Positions 43,187 through 53,063 are shown, numbered from the stretch's first letter. The stretch is 64,000 bases of DNA from Bacteroidota bacterium (GCA_020161355.1 JAIUOF010000001.1:186001-250000), one strand, 5' to 3'. Numbers and translations are program-made. The notes: generated by a model from the letters alone, not told the origin.

Positions 43187-44401
43187 ATGGCAAAACCTGT
43201 AAAAATTTTTCCGCCACTTATTAATGCTATCAAACAAGCTTTGGTTGAGATATTTATCGAAAACAGAAAGGCGGATAAGGCGATCAATGGAATTCTGAAA
43301 TCTAATCCGAAATGGGGCTCGCGTGACAGGGCTTTTATTGCCGAAAATACTTATGATATTGTTAGAAACTGGCGTAAGATTAATTTTATTGCCGGTGAAA
43401 ATTATGAAAAATTAAGTCACAATTCTGTAGAATATCTGGTGCTTATTGGTTTGGTTATCAATGGTTATCATGAAAATAATCCTTCATTTTTTGATAAAAT
43501 AGATTTAAAATTAATTAATCTCAAAATAGAAGAAGCCGAAAAAGATTTTTGTATAAAATATTCTATTCCTGAGTGGTTGGATAAAACTTTGATGTCAGAA
43601 ATAGGTGAAAAAAGGTTTGCTGAACTCGAAGCCATGAGTCACCAGGCTGAGGTTTTTCTGAGGGTCAATACACTGAAAATTTCGAAAGAGGAATTAAAAA
43701 AAGTATTAAAATCAAAAGATATTGAAACCGCCGAAGTGCCGGGAGTTGAGAATGCATTGAAACTCCAAAAAAGGCAAAATGTTTTTGGTTGGGAGGAATA
43801 TAAAAAGGGATTTTTTGAGGTTCAGGATGCCGGAAGTCAACTCATTGCGGAGTTTTTGGATGTAAAACCGGGCGAAAGGGTCATTGATGCCTGTGCGGGT
43901 GCTGGTGGAAAGGCCTTGTCATTAGCGGCAAGTATGAATAATTCGGGAAGGTTGATCGCTATGGATGTGGAAGAACATAAGTTAGTTGAGCTTAAGAAAA
44001 GAGCCAAAAGGAATGGGATTTCCAACATTGAAACCCGGCTGATTGAAGGAAAAACCATCAAAAGACAAAGAGAAACCGCTGATAAGCTCCTGCTGGATGT
44101 TCCGTGCTCGGGTTTGGGGGTAATCAAGAGAAACCCCGATGCTAAATGGAAACTCAGACCGGAGTTTATGGTGGAAGTTCAGCAAACCCAGCAGCATATT
44201 TTAAGAGATTATTCTAAAATGCTAAAGGCCGGAGGAAAAATGGTGTATGCCACCTGTTCTATTTTGCCTTCTGAAAATGAAAAGCAGGTAGAAAAGTTTT
44301 TGGCTGAAAATAAAGAATTTGAATTGATAAAAGACCGTCATGTATTACCTTCAGAAACGGGCTTTGATGGTTTTTATATGGCACTTATCCAAAGAAAATA
44401 A
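43187..44401 (+). CDS. RsmB/NOP-family rRNA cytosine-5 methyltransferase
   Basis: These enzymes methylate C5 of rRNA cytosines (RsmB acts on C967 of 16S rRNA) with SAM. The 404-residue protein has an N-terminal NusB-like part (AIKQALVEIFIENRKADKAI, WGSRDRAFIAENTYDI) and a Rossmann methyltransferase: VIDACAGAGGKALSLA (SAM loop), the PC motif Cys in LLDVPCSGLGVIKRNPDAKW and the TC motif Cys in MVYATCSILPSENEKQ. The ATG at 43187 is preferred to the in-frame TTG six bases upstream. Confidence 0.92.
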   Translation: MAKPVKIFPPLINAIKQALVEIFIENRKADKAINGILKSNPKWGSRDRAFIAENTYDIVRNWRKINFIAGENYEKLSHNSVEYLVLIGLVINGYHENNPSFFDKIDLKLINLKIEEAEKDFCIKYSIPEWLDKTLMSEIGEKRFAELEAMSHQAEVFLRVNTLKISKEELKKVLKSKDIETAEVPGVENALKLQKRQNVFGWEEYKKGFFEVQDAGSQLIAEFLDVKPGERVIDACAGAGGKALSLAASMNNSGRLIAMDVEEHKLVELKKRAKRNGISNIETRLIEGKTIKRQRETADKLLLDVPCSGLGVIKRNPDAKWKLRPEFMVEVQQTQQHILRDYSKMLKAGGKMVYATCSILPSENEKQVEKFLAENKEFELIKDRHVLPSETGFDGFYMALIQRK

Positions 44402-44419
44402 CCACGATATTTCAGGATT

Positions 44420-45355
44420 ATGAAAGTTTTGATTGTTGATGAAATGCATGATTCCATTGTGCAGATGCCCGCAGAGCTGGGACTGGAGGTAGATTATTTT
44501 CCCAATATTTCGATTGAAGAAGTAAAAGCCAAAGTAGCTGATTATGAAGGCCTGATAATCAGAAGTAAATTTTTTATTGATGAAGATTTCCTGAAAAATG
44601 CACCAAAATTAAGGTTTATCGGCAGGGCAGGAGCAGGCCTTGATCTCATAGATATTGAGGCTTGCAGGGTGCGAAATATTGAGATTTTTGCGGCCAATGA
44701 GGGCAACAGGGTGGCGGTAGCCGAGCATCTCATTGGCATGATTCTGAGCCTTTTTAATAAAATTTGTATCGCCAATCCGGAAGTTAAAGCGGGCGTTTGG
44801 AAAAGGGAGGAAAATCGCGGGGAGGAGCTTTTTGGCAAAACGGTAGGTATCATCGGTTATGGAAATAACGGTGAAGCAACAGCCAGCAGATTGGTGGCAT
44901 TTGGCTGTAAAGTGCTGGCTTATGATAAATATCGGTATGGATTTGGTAACCAGTACTTGAAAGAGTCAACGCTAGATGAAATTTTCAGAGAAACTGATAT
45001 TCTGAGTTTACACATTCCTTTAACTACTGAAACGCAAAATTGGGTTAATGCAGCGTTTTTTGAGAAGTTCTCCAAACCGTTCTATTTTTGTAATATAGCT
45101 CGTGGCGAAATCGTGGTGCTGCATGACCTTGTCGATGCTTTGAAGTCAGGGAAAATTAAAGGTGCCTGTCTGGATGTACTGGAAAATGAAAAACTGAGTA
45201 AATTGACTGAATCCCAAAAAGTTGATTTTGAATATCTTAGTAATCATCAGGCCGTCATAATGACTCCACATATTGCGGGTTGGACTTTTGAATCTTATAA
45301 ACGCATCAATCAGGTTTTGAAGGATAAAATAGCGAGATTTTTGGATATTGTTTAA
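44420..45355 (+). CDS. D-2-hydroxyacid dehydrogenase (phosphoglycerate dehydrogenase-like)
   Basis: The 311-residue NAD-dependent oxidoreductase has the Rossmann site TVGIIGYGNNGEATA near 144, the catalytic Arg in CNIARGEIVV near 231, Glu in CLDVLENE near 256 and His in MTPHIAGWT near 285. The N-terminal part (GLIIRSKFFIDEDFL, RAGAGLDLIDI) matches the phosphoglycerate dehydrogenase branch. The PHIAGWT signature is common in SerA relatives of Bacteroidota. It lacks a regulatory ACT domain. It follows the RsmB-like gene by 18 nt. Confidence 0.88.
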   Translation: MKVLIVDEMHDSIVQMPAELGLEVDYFPNISIEEVKAKVADYEGLIIRSKFFIDEDFLKNAPKLRFIGRAGAGLDLIDIEACRVRNIEIFAANEGNRVAVAEHLIGMILSLFNKICIANPEVKAGVWKREENRGEELFGKTVGIIGYGNNGEATASRLVAFGCKVLAYDKYRYGFGNQYLKESTLDEIFRETDILSLHIPLTTETQNWVNAAFFEKFSKPFYFCNIARGEIVVLHDLVDALKSGKIKGACLDVLENEKLSKLTESQKVDFEYLSNHQAVIMTPHIAGWTFESYKRINQVLKDKIARFLDIV

Positions 45356-45372
45356 GTAAAGAATGATTGAAT

Positions 45373-45873
45373 TTATTTTCTTATTTCCAATTCCATTATA
45401 TAGTCATCCATCAAAAAGCCATTTCCAATGTCAATAATAAGCTCTTTTGCCTTTTTAAAGCCTATTTTTTCATAAAAATTCAAAGAAGGATTTTTCTTGT
45501 TTACATTCAGAATCAATGATTTCTGATTGAAATCAGCGATTTCTTTTATCACCTTTTCAACTAAATTTTTTCCAAATCCTTTTCCCTGGCATTCCGGCAA
45601 AACATATAATTTATGGATTTTGGTGGATCCGGAATCCTCATAGTTTTTTTCAAACGCTACAAAACCCATATCTTTTCCATCTTCTTTCAGAATTATAAAA
45701 ATATGGCCTGCCTGAAGCTGAATCTCCAATGGGTGGTTGTCATACATCATTTTGAGCATGTAGGCTATTTGCTCAGTGGTAATAACGTTTTTATAGGCTT
45801 CTGGCCAGGTTTGGTAGGCTATTTCCCGGATTCTACCCAGATTTGCCTTATCAATAATTTCAAATTCAATCAT
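45373..45873 (-). CDS. GNAT-family N-acetyltransferase
   Basis: From ATG 45873 the protein has 166 residues, a normal single GNAT domain: FEIIDKANLGRIREIAYQTW at the start, MGFVAFEKN, then the acetyl-CoA motif LYVLPECQGKGFGKNLVEKV (Q/RxxGxG/A) and ILNVNKKNPSLNFYEKIGFK. A longer in-frame extension to 46008 would overlap ppdK and is not needed. The ATG lies directly after a terminator-like hairpin at the end of ppdK; a TATCTTTG promoter box lies between. Substrate unknown. Confidence 0.85.
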   Translation of the reverse strand: MIEFEIIDKANLGRIREIAYQTWPEAYKNVITTEQIAYMLKMMYDNHPLEIQLQAGHIFIILKEDGKDMGFVAFEKNYEDSGSTKIHKLYVLPECQGKGFGKNLVEKVIKEIADFNQKSLILNVNKKNPSLNFYEKIGFKKAKELIIDIGNGFLMDDYIMELEIRK

Positions 45874-45874
45874 A

Positions 45875-45931
45875 AAAAAATACCCCGAAAAAATAAATTT
45901 CCGGGGCAAAGATAGGTTATTTTCGGGGTTT
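45875..45931 (-). terminator. Overlapping hairpins between ppdK and the GNAT gene
   Basis: On the minus strand two CCCCG-type arms (near 45922-45930 and 45900-45906) can each pair with one later TTTTCGGGG arm (near 45883-45891), which is followed by a T tract running up to the GNAT start codon. The hairpins exclude each other. A TATCTTTG (45907-45914) between the arms fits a -7 box. Termination after ppdK is the simplest reading; reinitiation for the GNAT gene is possible. Confidence 0.5.
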
Positions 45932-45932
45932 T

Positions 45933-48680
45933 TTAATTTCCTCTTGGGAACTCCAAAGCTGCCTGAGCTGCGGCCAATCTTGCGATAGGCACACGGAATG
46001 GTGAGCAACTTACGTAGTTCATACCTACTGTATGACAGAATTTCACACTTTCAGGATCACCACCATGCTCTCCACAAATACCCACTTTCAGGTTTGGCTT
46101 GGTTTTACGACCTCTTTCAGTACCAAATTTGATCAATTCACCGATACCTTCCTGGTCGATTGTTACGAATGGATCATCGTTCAATAGTTTCAGATCAAGA
46201 TATTTAGGTAAGAATCCACCGATATCATCACGGCTGAAACCGAAGCCCATCTGAGTAAGGTCATTGGTACCAAAGCTAAAGAAATCAGCTTCTGTGGCCA
46301 TTTTTTCTGCCAAAAGTGCTGCTCTTGGTATTTCAATCATTGTACCGTAAAGATAAGGAATCTCTTTCATTGACAAACGTGTACAAACTTCATCATAAAC
46401 TTTCTCCACGATAGCTTTTTGATGGGTAAGCTCATTTACAGTACAAGTTACAGGGATCATGATTTCCGGCATCACTTTTTTACCTTCTTTGGTCAACTCT
46501 GCAGCTGATTCCAGAATGGCTTTGATCTGCATTTCGGTGATTTCTGGGTAACTAACACCCAAGCGAACACCACGGTGGCCCAGCATAGGGTTGTTTTCAT
46601 GAAGAGCCAAAACTCTGCGGTTTAAAACACTTAGTCTGATACCAAGGTCTTTACCTAATTGTTGTAGTTTTTCTCTATCATGAGGAACGAATTCATGAAG
46701 TGGTGGGTCAAGCAAACGGAAGGTTACCGGATGCCCTTTCATCACATCAAGGGTAGCTTTTACGTCTTTTTTAACATAGATAAAGAGTTCGTCAAGAGCT
46801 TCTCTTCTTTCTTCCTCGGTGGTACTTACTATCATTTTACGAAGCAAGAACAACGGCTGCTCACTTCCTTCACCATAAAACATGTGCTCAGTACGGAAAA
46901 GACCGATACCTTCAGCACCAAACTTGAATGCCGCAGTGGCATCATTTGGAGTTTCGGCATTGGCTCTTACACCAATTACTTTATATTTATCAACCAACTC
47001 CATCAAGTCACGATATGATTCGTTTTTATCGACATCAATATCTACCAATGGCATACTTCCCTCATATACATTACCTTTGGTACCATTCAAACTGATCCAG
47101 TCACCTTCTTTGATGGTGGCACCGGTTTTTGTTTTGAAGAATTTAGAATGGCTGTGTATTTCTATGTCAGCACAACCGACGATACAACATTTACCCCATC
47201 CACGAGCAACCAATGCAGCGTGTGAAGTCATACCACCTTTTGTGGTTAGAATGGCCTGAGCTTTGTGCATACCATCCACGTCTTCAGGAGAAGTTTCTTC
47301 TCTTACAAGGATTACTTGTTCGCCTTTGGATGCCCATTCTACAGCATCTTCAGATGAAAACACCACTCTACCTTTTGCACCACCAGGACCAGCAGGTAAA
47401 CCTTTGGCGATTACAGGTGTTACTTTCTCGATGTTAGGATCAAGCATTGGAAGTAATAATTCAACCAACTGATTAGGTCCAACACGCATGATGGCTGTTT
47501 TGCCGTCAATTTGACCAGATTTATACATTTCTGTGGCCATTCTTACAGCAGCTACGCCATTTCTCTTACCAATACGGCACTGTAGCATATATAATTTACC
47601 TCTTTCGATGGTAAACTCAATGTCCTGCATATCGTGGTAGTGACCTTCAAGACGGCTCTGAATCTCGAAAAGCTCGGCGTATTGTTCCGGCATTAGTTTT
47701 TCAAGAGAGTCATATTGCTCACTTTGGCTATTTTTTGAATATTCGTTTACAGGAGCCGGAGTACGGATACCTGCCACTACGTCTTCACCCTGAGCATTTA
47801 CAAGGAATTCACCATAGAATTTATTTTCACCGTTACCAGGGTTACGGGTAAAGGCAACACCAGTACAAGAGTCGTTACCAAGGTTACCAAATACCATGGC
47901 CTGAACGTTTACTGCGGTACCCCATTCTTCAGGAATCCTTTCTATTTTACGATATTCGATTGCTCTTTTACCCATCCAGCTACTGAATACCGCACCAATT
48001 CCGCCCCAAAGCTGTTCTTCGGCGTTATCAGGGAATTCTACTCCCAAAACTTTCTTAACGGTTTTTTTATAGTCTGCCACCAAGGCTTTTAATTCGCCAA
48101 CTGTAAGTTCAGTATCCGAAGTGTAACCTTGTGTTTCTTTGATGTGCTCCAGTTTTTCGTCCAATACTTTTCTAATACCTTTGCCACCTTTTACTTCAAT
48201 ACCACCGGCTTTTTCCATAACCACATCGGCGTACATCATGATCAGACGACGATAAGCGTCATAAGCAAAGCGTTCATCACCACTTTGGGCGATCAGTCCT
48301 TTGATAGTTTCTTCGGTAAGACCTACGTTTAATACTGTTTCCATCATACCCGGCATACTTTTGCGGGCTCCTGATCTTACAGATACCAAAAGAGGATTTT
48401 TGTCATCACCAAAAGTTTTGCCGGTGATTTGCTCCATTTGAGCGATAGCATCAGCTACCTGTGATTTCAGTGTTGTAGGATACTGTTTTCCGTTTGCATA
48501 AAAATACGTACATACCTCAGTGGTAACTGTAAAGCCCGGAGGCACCGGTAGTTTAAGATTAGGGTGTCCCGCCATCTCTGCAAGGTTGGCTCCTTTGCCC
48601 CCGAGCAGGTTCTTCATCGATTCGTTTCCATCGGCTTTTCCGCCACCGAAAGAATACACATACTTTATTGAATCTGACAT
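45933..48680 (-). CDS. ppdK: Pyruvate, phosphate dikinase
   Basis: PpdK reversibly converts pyruvate, ATP and Pi to phosphoenolpyruvate, AMP and PPi. The 915-residue protein shows the ATP-grasp start YVYSFGGGKADGNESMKNLLGGKGANLAEM, the central swivelling domain with catalytic His in TTKGGMTSHAALVARGWGK near 470, and the PEP/pyruvate TIM barrel with GIGLFRTEHMF near 630 and the catalytic Cys in KVGICGEHGGDPESVKFC near 855. Length and order are standard. It allows PEP formation for gluconeogenesis or PPi-linked glycolysis, next to gpmI-type glycolytic genes in this region. Confidence 0.97.
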   Translation of the reverse strand: MSDSIKYVYSFGGGKADGNESMKNLLGGKGANLAEMAGHPNLKLPVPPGFTVTTEVCTYFYANGKQYPTTLKSQVADAIAQMEQITGKTFGDDKNPLLVSVRSGARKSMPGMMETVLNVGLTEETIKGLIAQSGDERFAYDAYRRLIMMYADVVMEKAGGIEVKGGKGIRKVLDEKLEHIKETQGYTSDTELTVGELKALVADYKKTVKKVLGVEFPDNAEEQLWGGIGAVFSSWMGKRAIEYRKIERIPEEWGTAVNVQAMVFGNLGNDSCTGVAFTRNPGNGENKFYGEFLVNAQGEDVVAGIRTPAPVNEYSKNSQSEQYDSLEKLMPEQYAELFEIQSRLEGHYHDMQDIEFTIERGKLYMLQCRIGKRNGVAAVRMATEMYKSGQIDGKTAIMRVGPNQLVELLLPMLDPNIEKVTPVIAKGLPAGPGGAKGRVVFSSEDAVEWASKGEQVILVREETSPEDVDGMHKAQAILTTKGGMTSHAALVARGWGKCCIVGCADIEIHSHSKFFKTKTGATIKEGDWISLNGTKGNVYEGSMPLVDIDVDKNESYRDLMELVDKYKVIGVRANAETPNDATAAFKFGAEGIGLFRTEHMFYGEGSEQPLFLLRKMIVSTTEEERREALDELFIYVKKDVKATLDVMKGHPVTFRLLDPPLHEFVPHDREKLQQLGKDLGIRLSVLNRRVLALHENNPMLGHRGVRLGVSYPEITEMQIKAILESAAELTKEGKKVMPEIMIPVTCTVNELTHQKAIVEKVYDEVCTRLSMKEIPYLYGTMIEIPRAALLAEKMATEADFFSFGTNDLTQMGFGFSRDDIGGFLPKYLDLKLLNDDPFVTIDQEGIGELIKFGTERGRKTKPNLKVGICGEHGGDPESVKFCHTVGMNYVSCSPFRVPIARLAAAQAALEFPRGN

Positions 48681-48739
48681 AACTTTTATATTAGGTTTAA
48701 ATCTCCTAAAAGAATTTGTTTAAACAATTAATTTCTCTG

Positions 48740-48772
48740 CAAGATTACGGCTGATAAAAAGAGATAGCCAAA
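48740..48772 (-). promoter_or_regulatory. Promoter for ppdK
   Basis: On the minus strand TTTG (48769-48772) is followed after 21 nt by TAATCTTG (48740-48747), one base off TAnnTTTG. The leader to the ATG at 48680 would be about 55 nt. Confidence 0.6.
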
Positions 48773-48924
48773 ACCTTCATCACAAGAAAAACTGATTTTG
48801 GTCAGGTAGGGGAATTCGGAAGGAATACACTAAATCATTTAAATGTGGCTTTTTAGTATCTATTAAATAGAATATTTCGCTTCTATTCTTTAGTGAAGTT
48901 AAATTTTTTCATAAAAAAAATAAC

Positions 48925-49404
48925 TCAATACTCCACCTTATCATACTTATCTTTCCAAAGTTTGAATAGCTCTTCTGCTTCGGGGATATTGATTTGTGAA
49001 GTAGAGATTTTGCGGTTTTCAATGGGGAGGTTTATTTCCTGGTATATAAAATCGTCGTCAAAACCGATTTTGGCAGCATCTTTTTTGGTGGAAGCAAATA
49101 CAAGTCTTTGAGGACGGGCCCAATAGATGGCACCCAGGCACATAGGGCAGGGTTCACAGGTGGAATAAATAGTGCAGTCGGTTAACTGAAAAGTATCCAA
49201 TTTTTGGCAGGCATTTCTAATGGCGGTTACCTCAGCATGAGCTGTGGGGTCGTTGGCCGAGCTTACACAATTGCAACCTGTGGCTATAATTTGGTCATCT
49301 TTAACAATAATTGCACCAAAAGGCCCACCCTTATTTTCCTTTACGTTTTGGATGGCCAATTCAGCTGCAATTTTCAGGAAATACCTGTCTCTTTCCGGGC
49401 TCAT
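48925..49404 (-). CDS. guaD: Guanine deaminase (cytidine-deaminase fold)
   Basis: The 159-residue zinc enzyme resembles Bacillus-type GuaD closely: GGPFGAIIVKD near 26, zinc and acid residues H56-A-E58 in NDPTAHAEVTAIRNAC, zinc cysteines C86 and C89 in CEPCPMCLGAIYWARP, then GFDDDFIYQEI and a C-terminal KLWKDKYDKVEY with the Tyr end that reaches the neighbouring active site. It turns guanine into xanthine. As last gene of the nucleoside operon it would process guanine released by the purine nucleoside phosphorylase. It overlaps the end of cdd by 4 nt. Confidence 0.9.
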   Translation of the reverse strand: MSPERDRYFLKIAAELAIQNVKENKGGPFGAIIVKDDQIIATGCNCVSSANDPTAHAEVTAIRNACQKLDTFQLTDCTIYSTCEPCPMCLGAIYWARPQRLVFASTKKDAAKIGFDDDFIYQEINLPIENRKISTSQINIPEAEELFKLWKDKYDKVEY

Positions 49405-49880
49405 TTTTTGAGTTTATCTTCAAATGCTAAGGGTAATAACTGGTTGGCACCCGAAAACTCAATAGTACTACCACCGGGCTTATGTAGCAAAACCCTGTAA
49501 TCGGTATCTTGTTCACGTTCCATTTCTACCATCACCTGGCGGCACACACCACAGGGTGTCACGGGGTTATGGGAGTGACTATTGGTAGCCGTAATGGCCA
49601 TGGTTAAAATTTTCTTTTCCGGGAAATTAGCATGTACAAAATTGAGGAGCGTTCTTTCGGCACATGTTCCTGCCGGAAATGAAATATTTTCCTGATTATT
49701 TCCAATGAAAATTTCACCACTATCCAGCAATACCGCTGCCCCCACCGGAAAATTGGAATACGGAGCATAGGCCGTTTTGCATGCTTCCAGAGCTCTGTTT
49801 ATCAAATTTTGGTCAGATACTTCGAGTTCCGCCAAATTATCAAATTGTCTGTAGCCTATTTCTATTTTTTTATTTTGCAT
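49401..49880 (-). CDS. cdd: Cytidine deaminase
   Basis: Cdd converts (deoxy)cytidine to (deoxy)uridine. The 159-residue protein has substrate-binding FPVGAAVLLDSG, catalytic C73-A-E75 in AGTCAERTLLN, and zinc cysteines C110 and C113 in TPCGVCRQVM, typical of small tetrameric Cdd. It is coupled to guaD (4-nt overlap) and follows deoD by 18 nt. Its uridine product can enter the uridine-phosphorylase-like enzyme two genes upstream of ALDH16. Confidence 0.95.
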   Translation of the reverse strand: MQNKKIEIGYRQFDNLAELEVSDQNLINRALEACKTAYAPYSNFPVGAAVLLDSGEIFIGNNQENISFPAGTCAERTLLNFVHANFPEKKILTMAITATNSHSHNPVTPCGVCRQVMVEMEREQDTDYRVLLHKPGGSTIEFSGANQLLPLAFEDKLKK

Positions 49881-49898
49881 TAATTTTTTTGAAAATGA

Positions 49899-50600
49899 TT
49901 AAACCACTTCCAGGGCGATTTTCATCATGTTGTTATAAGTTTGTTCTCTTTCCAGTTGGCTGGCAGTTTCGCCAGTAATAATATTGTCAGAAACAGTTAA
50001 AAGTGCCAGGGCTTTTGCCCCAAATCTTTTTGCAATGGTGAACAATATCTGAGATTCCATATCTATTCCCAATATTCCATGTCTCTGCCAAACTTCCCAG
50101 CGATTGGGCTCCTCGTCATAAAAAGTATTGGTGCTAAAAACCTGTCCGGGATTGATTGAAATATTATTTTGGTGAGCAAATTCCACAGCTTTACTTAATA
50201 AACCATAATCAGCGGTGGCGGCATAGTTCATGCCTTTGAAGGTATGAAAATTGGCATCGCTGTCTCCCGACGCACTCATGGCAGCTATCACATCACCCAA
50301 ACCTAGGCCCGGTTGGATAGCCCCACATGTACCTACTCTGATGATGTTTTTTACACCGTAATGGTTGATGAGTTCATGAACATAAATACCACAACTGCCC
50401 ATTCCCATACCTGAGCCCTGAATAGAGACTCTTTTACCTTTATAAGTTCCTGTAAAACCGTACATACCCCGGGTTTGGGAATAGCATACGGCATTTTCTA
50501 AAAAGTTTTCGGCCACAAATTTGGCTCTGAGTGGGTCGCCGGGTAATAATACCGATTCTGCTATTTCGCCTTTTTGGGCTCCAATATGTAAACTTGTCAT
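49899..50600 (-). CDS. deoD: Purine-nucleoside phosphorylase (hexameric, DeoD type)
   Basis: DeoD splits purine (deoxy)nucleosides with phosphate into base and (deoxy)ribose-1-phosphate. From ATG 50600 the protein has 233 residues and begins MTSLHIGAQKGEIAESVLLP, the standard DeoD start. Further family marks are GDPLRAKFVAENFLE, VCYSQTRGMYGFTG, GSGMGMGSCGIY and the catalytic Asp in LLTVSDNI near 204. The ATG 36 nt upstream (50636) would add an atypical leader. It lies downstream of the ALDH16-type gene. Confidence 0.95.
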   Translation of the reverse strand: MTSLHIGAQKGEIAESVLLPGDPLRAKFVAENFLENAVCYSQTRGMYGFTGTYKGKRVSIQGSGMGMGSCGIYVHELINHYGVKNIIRVGTCGAIQPGLGLGDVIAAMSASGDSDANFHTFKGMNYAATADYGLLSKAVEFAHQNNISINPGQVFSTNTFYDEEPNRWEVWQRHGILGIDMESQILFTIAKRFGAKALALLTVSDNIITGETASQLEREQTYNNMMKIALEVV

Positions 50601-50670
50601 AATTTCTAAAATAGTATCTTGTTTTATAAGGCTCACTCATAAATCAATGTCAGAGTGATATGTTTAAATT

Positions 50671-53049
50671 TTAGGCACCGTATGGTATCCAGATATTTTT
50701 GATTTGAGTGGCATTTCTTAAAAATATTTCTCCAAATCCATGTTTTGAATCTAACCAATTTCGATGTTTTCCGTAGTTGACCCATGTACGTTTCATACTT
50801 TCGGTAGCCAATGCTTCCACTTTTTCACTACCTTCTTTTGAGCCAAAATACCAAAGTCCGTCAATATTAAAATGTTTGGCCATTTCTGAAGCAAGTTCCT
50901 CTTTTCTGCCGGTAATAATATTTACCGCTCCGGCAGGTACATCTGAGGTTTCGAGAATTTGGTAAAAATCTGTTGCCGAAAAGGGATGTTTTTCAGATGG
51001 AACAATAACCACATTATTGCCCATGGCCAATGCAGGTAATAATAATGATATAAAGCCTAAAAGTGGGTTTTCATCGGGACAAACAATGCCTAGAATGCCC
51101 AATGCTTCGGGCATGGCCAGGGTAACGTTTTTTGAGGTGGTGCTATGCACCTGACCATCGTATTTGTCGGCATAGGCTGCATAGTTAAAAATCCTTTGGA
51201 TCGAGACTTCTACTTCTTTTTCGGCGTCATTCAGAGTTTGCCCGGTCATAAGTGCAATCTTTTCGGCAAATTCTTTGGCTCTGGAAGATAGATTTTCGGC
51301 AATAAAATATAAAACCTGAGCTCGGGCATGACCTGTCATGCTTCCCCATGAAGTGCTTCCGGCAGCCGCTTCTACAGCATTCCGGATATCTTTTCTCGTT
51401 CCTTCGGGCATCTCACCAATGTAATCACCCCAGGGACTAGTGATGTTTATAGAGTATCCACTATCAGGTCTTACTTGTTTACCGCCAATGTAATGTTTGG
51501 CAGTTTTGTCAATTCCAGATGGGTTAAAGGCTGTTTTGGTTTTCGAAATTTTTACTTTGGGTGCATTTTCCAGGAAATCCTTTTCAACTTTCGGTTTAAC
51601 ATATTCAAAAAGCCCTTCTTTACCACCTTCTCTGCCAAAACCAGATTCTCTGTAACCACCGAAACCGGACGCAGCATCAAAAACATTGGATGAATTAATC
51701 CAGACAGTTCCGGCTTTGATTTGAGGTGCGATATCCAGAGCAAGATTAATGTTTTCCGTCCAGATACTTGCTGCTAATCCATAACGGGTATTGTTGGCCA
51801 GACTCACAGCTTCTTTATGGTGACGGAAAGTCATGGCTACCAAAACGGGCCCAAATATTTCCTCCTGAGCGATTATTGAAGCTGCAGGTACGTCAGTAAA
51901 TAGGGTGGGAGGGTAGAATTGTCCTCCTTTTGGACATTCCCAGGTAGGTTGCCAAATTTGGTTTCCTTCTTCAATCCCCTTTTTTACATAGCCGTCTATG
52001 GTATTCCATTGTGTTTGGTCCACCACAGCTCCAATATCGATACATTTATCAAGAGAATTGCCCATTCTGAGCTTCTCCATGCGTTTTTTGATCTTTGAGT
52101 ATAATTTTTCAGCTACACTTTCCTGTACCAAAAGTCGGGAACCGGCACAACAGACCTGACCCTGATTAAACCAGATAGCATCCACTATTCCTTCTACCAC
52201 TGAGTCGAGATCTGCATCTTCAAAGACGATGAAAGGAGATTTTCCTCCTAATTCCAATGAAAGTTTCTTGCCTGAACCCGCAATAGATTTTCGGATAATT
52301 TTTCCAACTTCCGTTGAGCCCGTAAAAGCAATTTTATCCACGCCGGGATGATTTACGATTTCAGCACCCGTTTTTCCGTCACCGGTAACAATATTGATTA
52401 CACCATTTGGCAATCCAACATTTTTACAGATATCGGCAAAAAGTAAGGCTGTCAGAGATGTAAATTCAGCGGGTTTTAAGACCACCGTATTTCCCATGGC
52501 CAGTGCAGGTGCAATTTTCCATGATAACATCAGCATTGGGAAATTCCACGGGATAATTTGTCCGATTACTCCCACTTCCTGATAATCAGGCAATTCGGTT
52601 TCCATTAATGAAGCCCAACCTGCATGATGATAAAAATGTCTTGCGACCAAAGGAATATCAATGTCACGGGTTTCTCTTACCGGTTTACCGTTATCAAGGG
52701 ATTCCAAAATCGCAAAAAGCCTGGAGTGTTTTTGAATCTGACGGGCGATGGCATAAAGATATTTTGCTCTGCCATGACCACCTAAGGCTACCCAAGGTTT
52801 CAAAGCATTTTTGGCAGCTTTTACTGCATCATCCACATCTTTTGGGCTGCCCGTGGATATTTCTGCCAACTCTGAATTGTCAGATGGATTGAACGTTTTT
52901 ATAAATACCTCTGAATCGGACTTTTGCCATTCGCCGTTGATAAATAGCGGAAACTTCTTTTCAAATTTATCCAAAAACTTGTAAGCTTCTGAAGCGTTTT
53001 CGGGTGCAGGTCCATAAGTCATATTTTCGAAAATTTCACTTATTTTCAT
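50671..53049 (-). CDS. Two-domain aldehyde dehydrogenase, ALDH16 type
   Basis: The 792-residue protein carries two ALDH domains. The first (about 25-495) is complete: IIPWNFPMLMLSWK, FTGSTEVGK, base E266 in LELGGKSPFIV and catalytic C300 in FNQGQVCCAGSRLL. The second (about 515-790) keeps the fold (AALAMGNN-type LLPALAMGNNVVIVPSEKHP) but has no catalytic Cys or base, as in the ALDH16 family, where the C-terminal domain is structural. Placed next to deoC it most likely oxidises the acetaldehyde from deoxyribose-5-phosphate cleavage. Family assignment is strong; substrate is inferred from context. Confidence 0.9.
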   Translation of the reverse strand: MKISEIFENMTYGPAPENASEAYKFLDKFEKKFPLFINGEWQKSDSEVFIKTFNPSDNSELAEISTGSPKDVDDAVKAAKNALKPWVALGGHGRAKYLYAIARQIQKHSRLFAILESLDNGKPVRETRDIDIPLVARHFYHHAGWASLMETELPDYQEVGVIGQIIPWNFPMLMLSWKIAPALAMGNTVVLKPAEFTSLTALLFADICKNVGLPNGVINIVTGDGKTGAEIVNHPGVDKIAFTGSTEVGKIIRKSIAGSGKKLSLELGGKSPFIVFEDADLDSVVEGIVDAIWFNQGQVCCAGSRLLVQESVAEKLYSKIKKRMEKLRMGNSLDKCIDIGAVVDQTQWNTIDGYVKKGIEEGNQIWQPTWECPKGGQFYPPTLFTDVPAASIIAQEEIFGPVLVAMTFRHHKEAVSLANNTRYGLAASIWTENINLALDIAPQIKAGTVWINSSNVFDAASGFGGYRESGFGREGGKEGLFEYVKPKVEKDFLENAPKVKISKTKTAFNPSGIDKTAKHYIGGKQVRPDSGYSINITSPWGDYIGEMPEGTRKDIRNAVEAAAGSTSWGSMTGHARAQVLYFIAENLSSRAKEFAEKIALMTGQTLNDAEKEVEVSIQRIFNYAAYADKYDGQVHSTTSKNVTLAMPEALGILGIVCPDENPLLGFISLLLPALAMGNNVVIVPSEKHPFSATDFYQILETSDVPAGAVNIITGRKEELASEMAKHFNIDGLWYFGSKEGSEKVEALATESMKRTWVNYGKHRNWLDSKHGFGEIFLRNATQIKNIWIPYGA

Positions 53050-53063
53050 ATTATTTTAATTTA

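Noticed and set aside
46680..47472. Several plus-strand frames of 70-125 codons inside ppdK
   Set aside because: Antisense shadows of a fully conserved enzyme gene.
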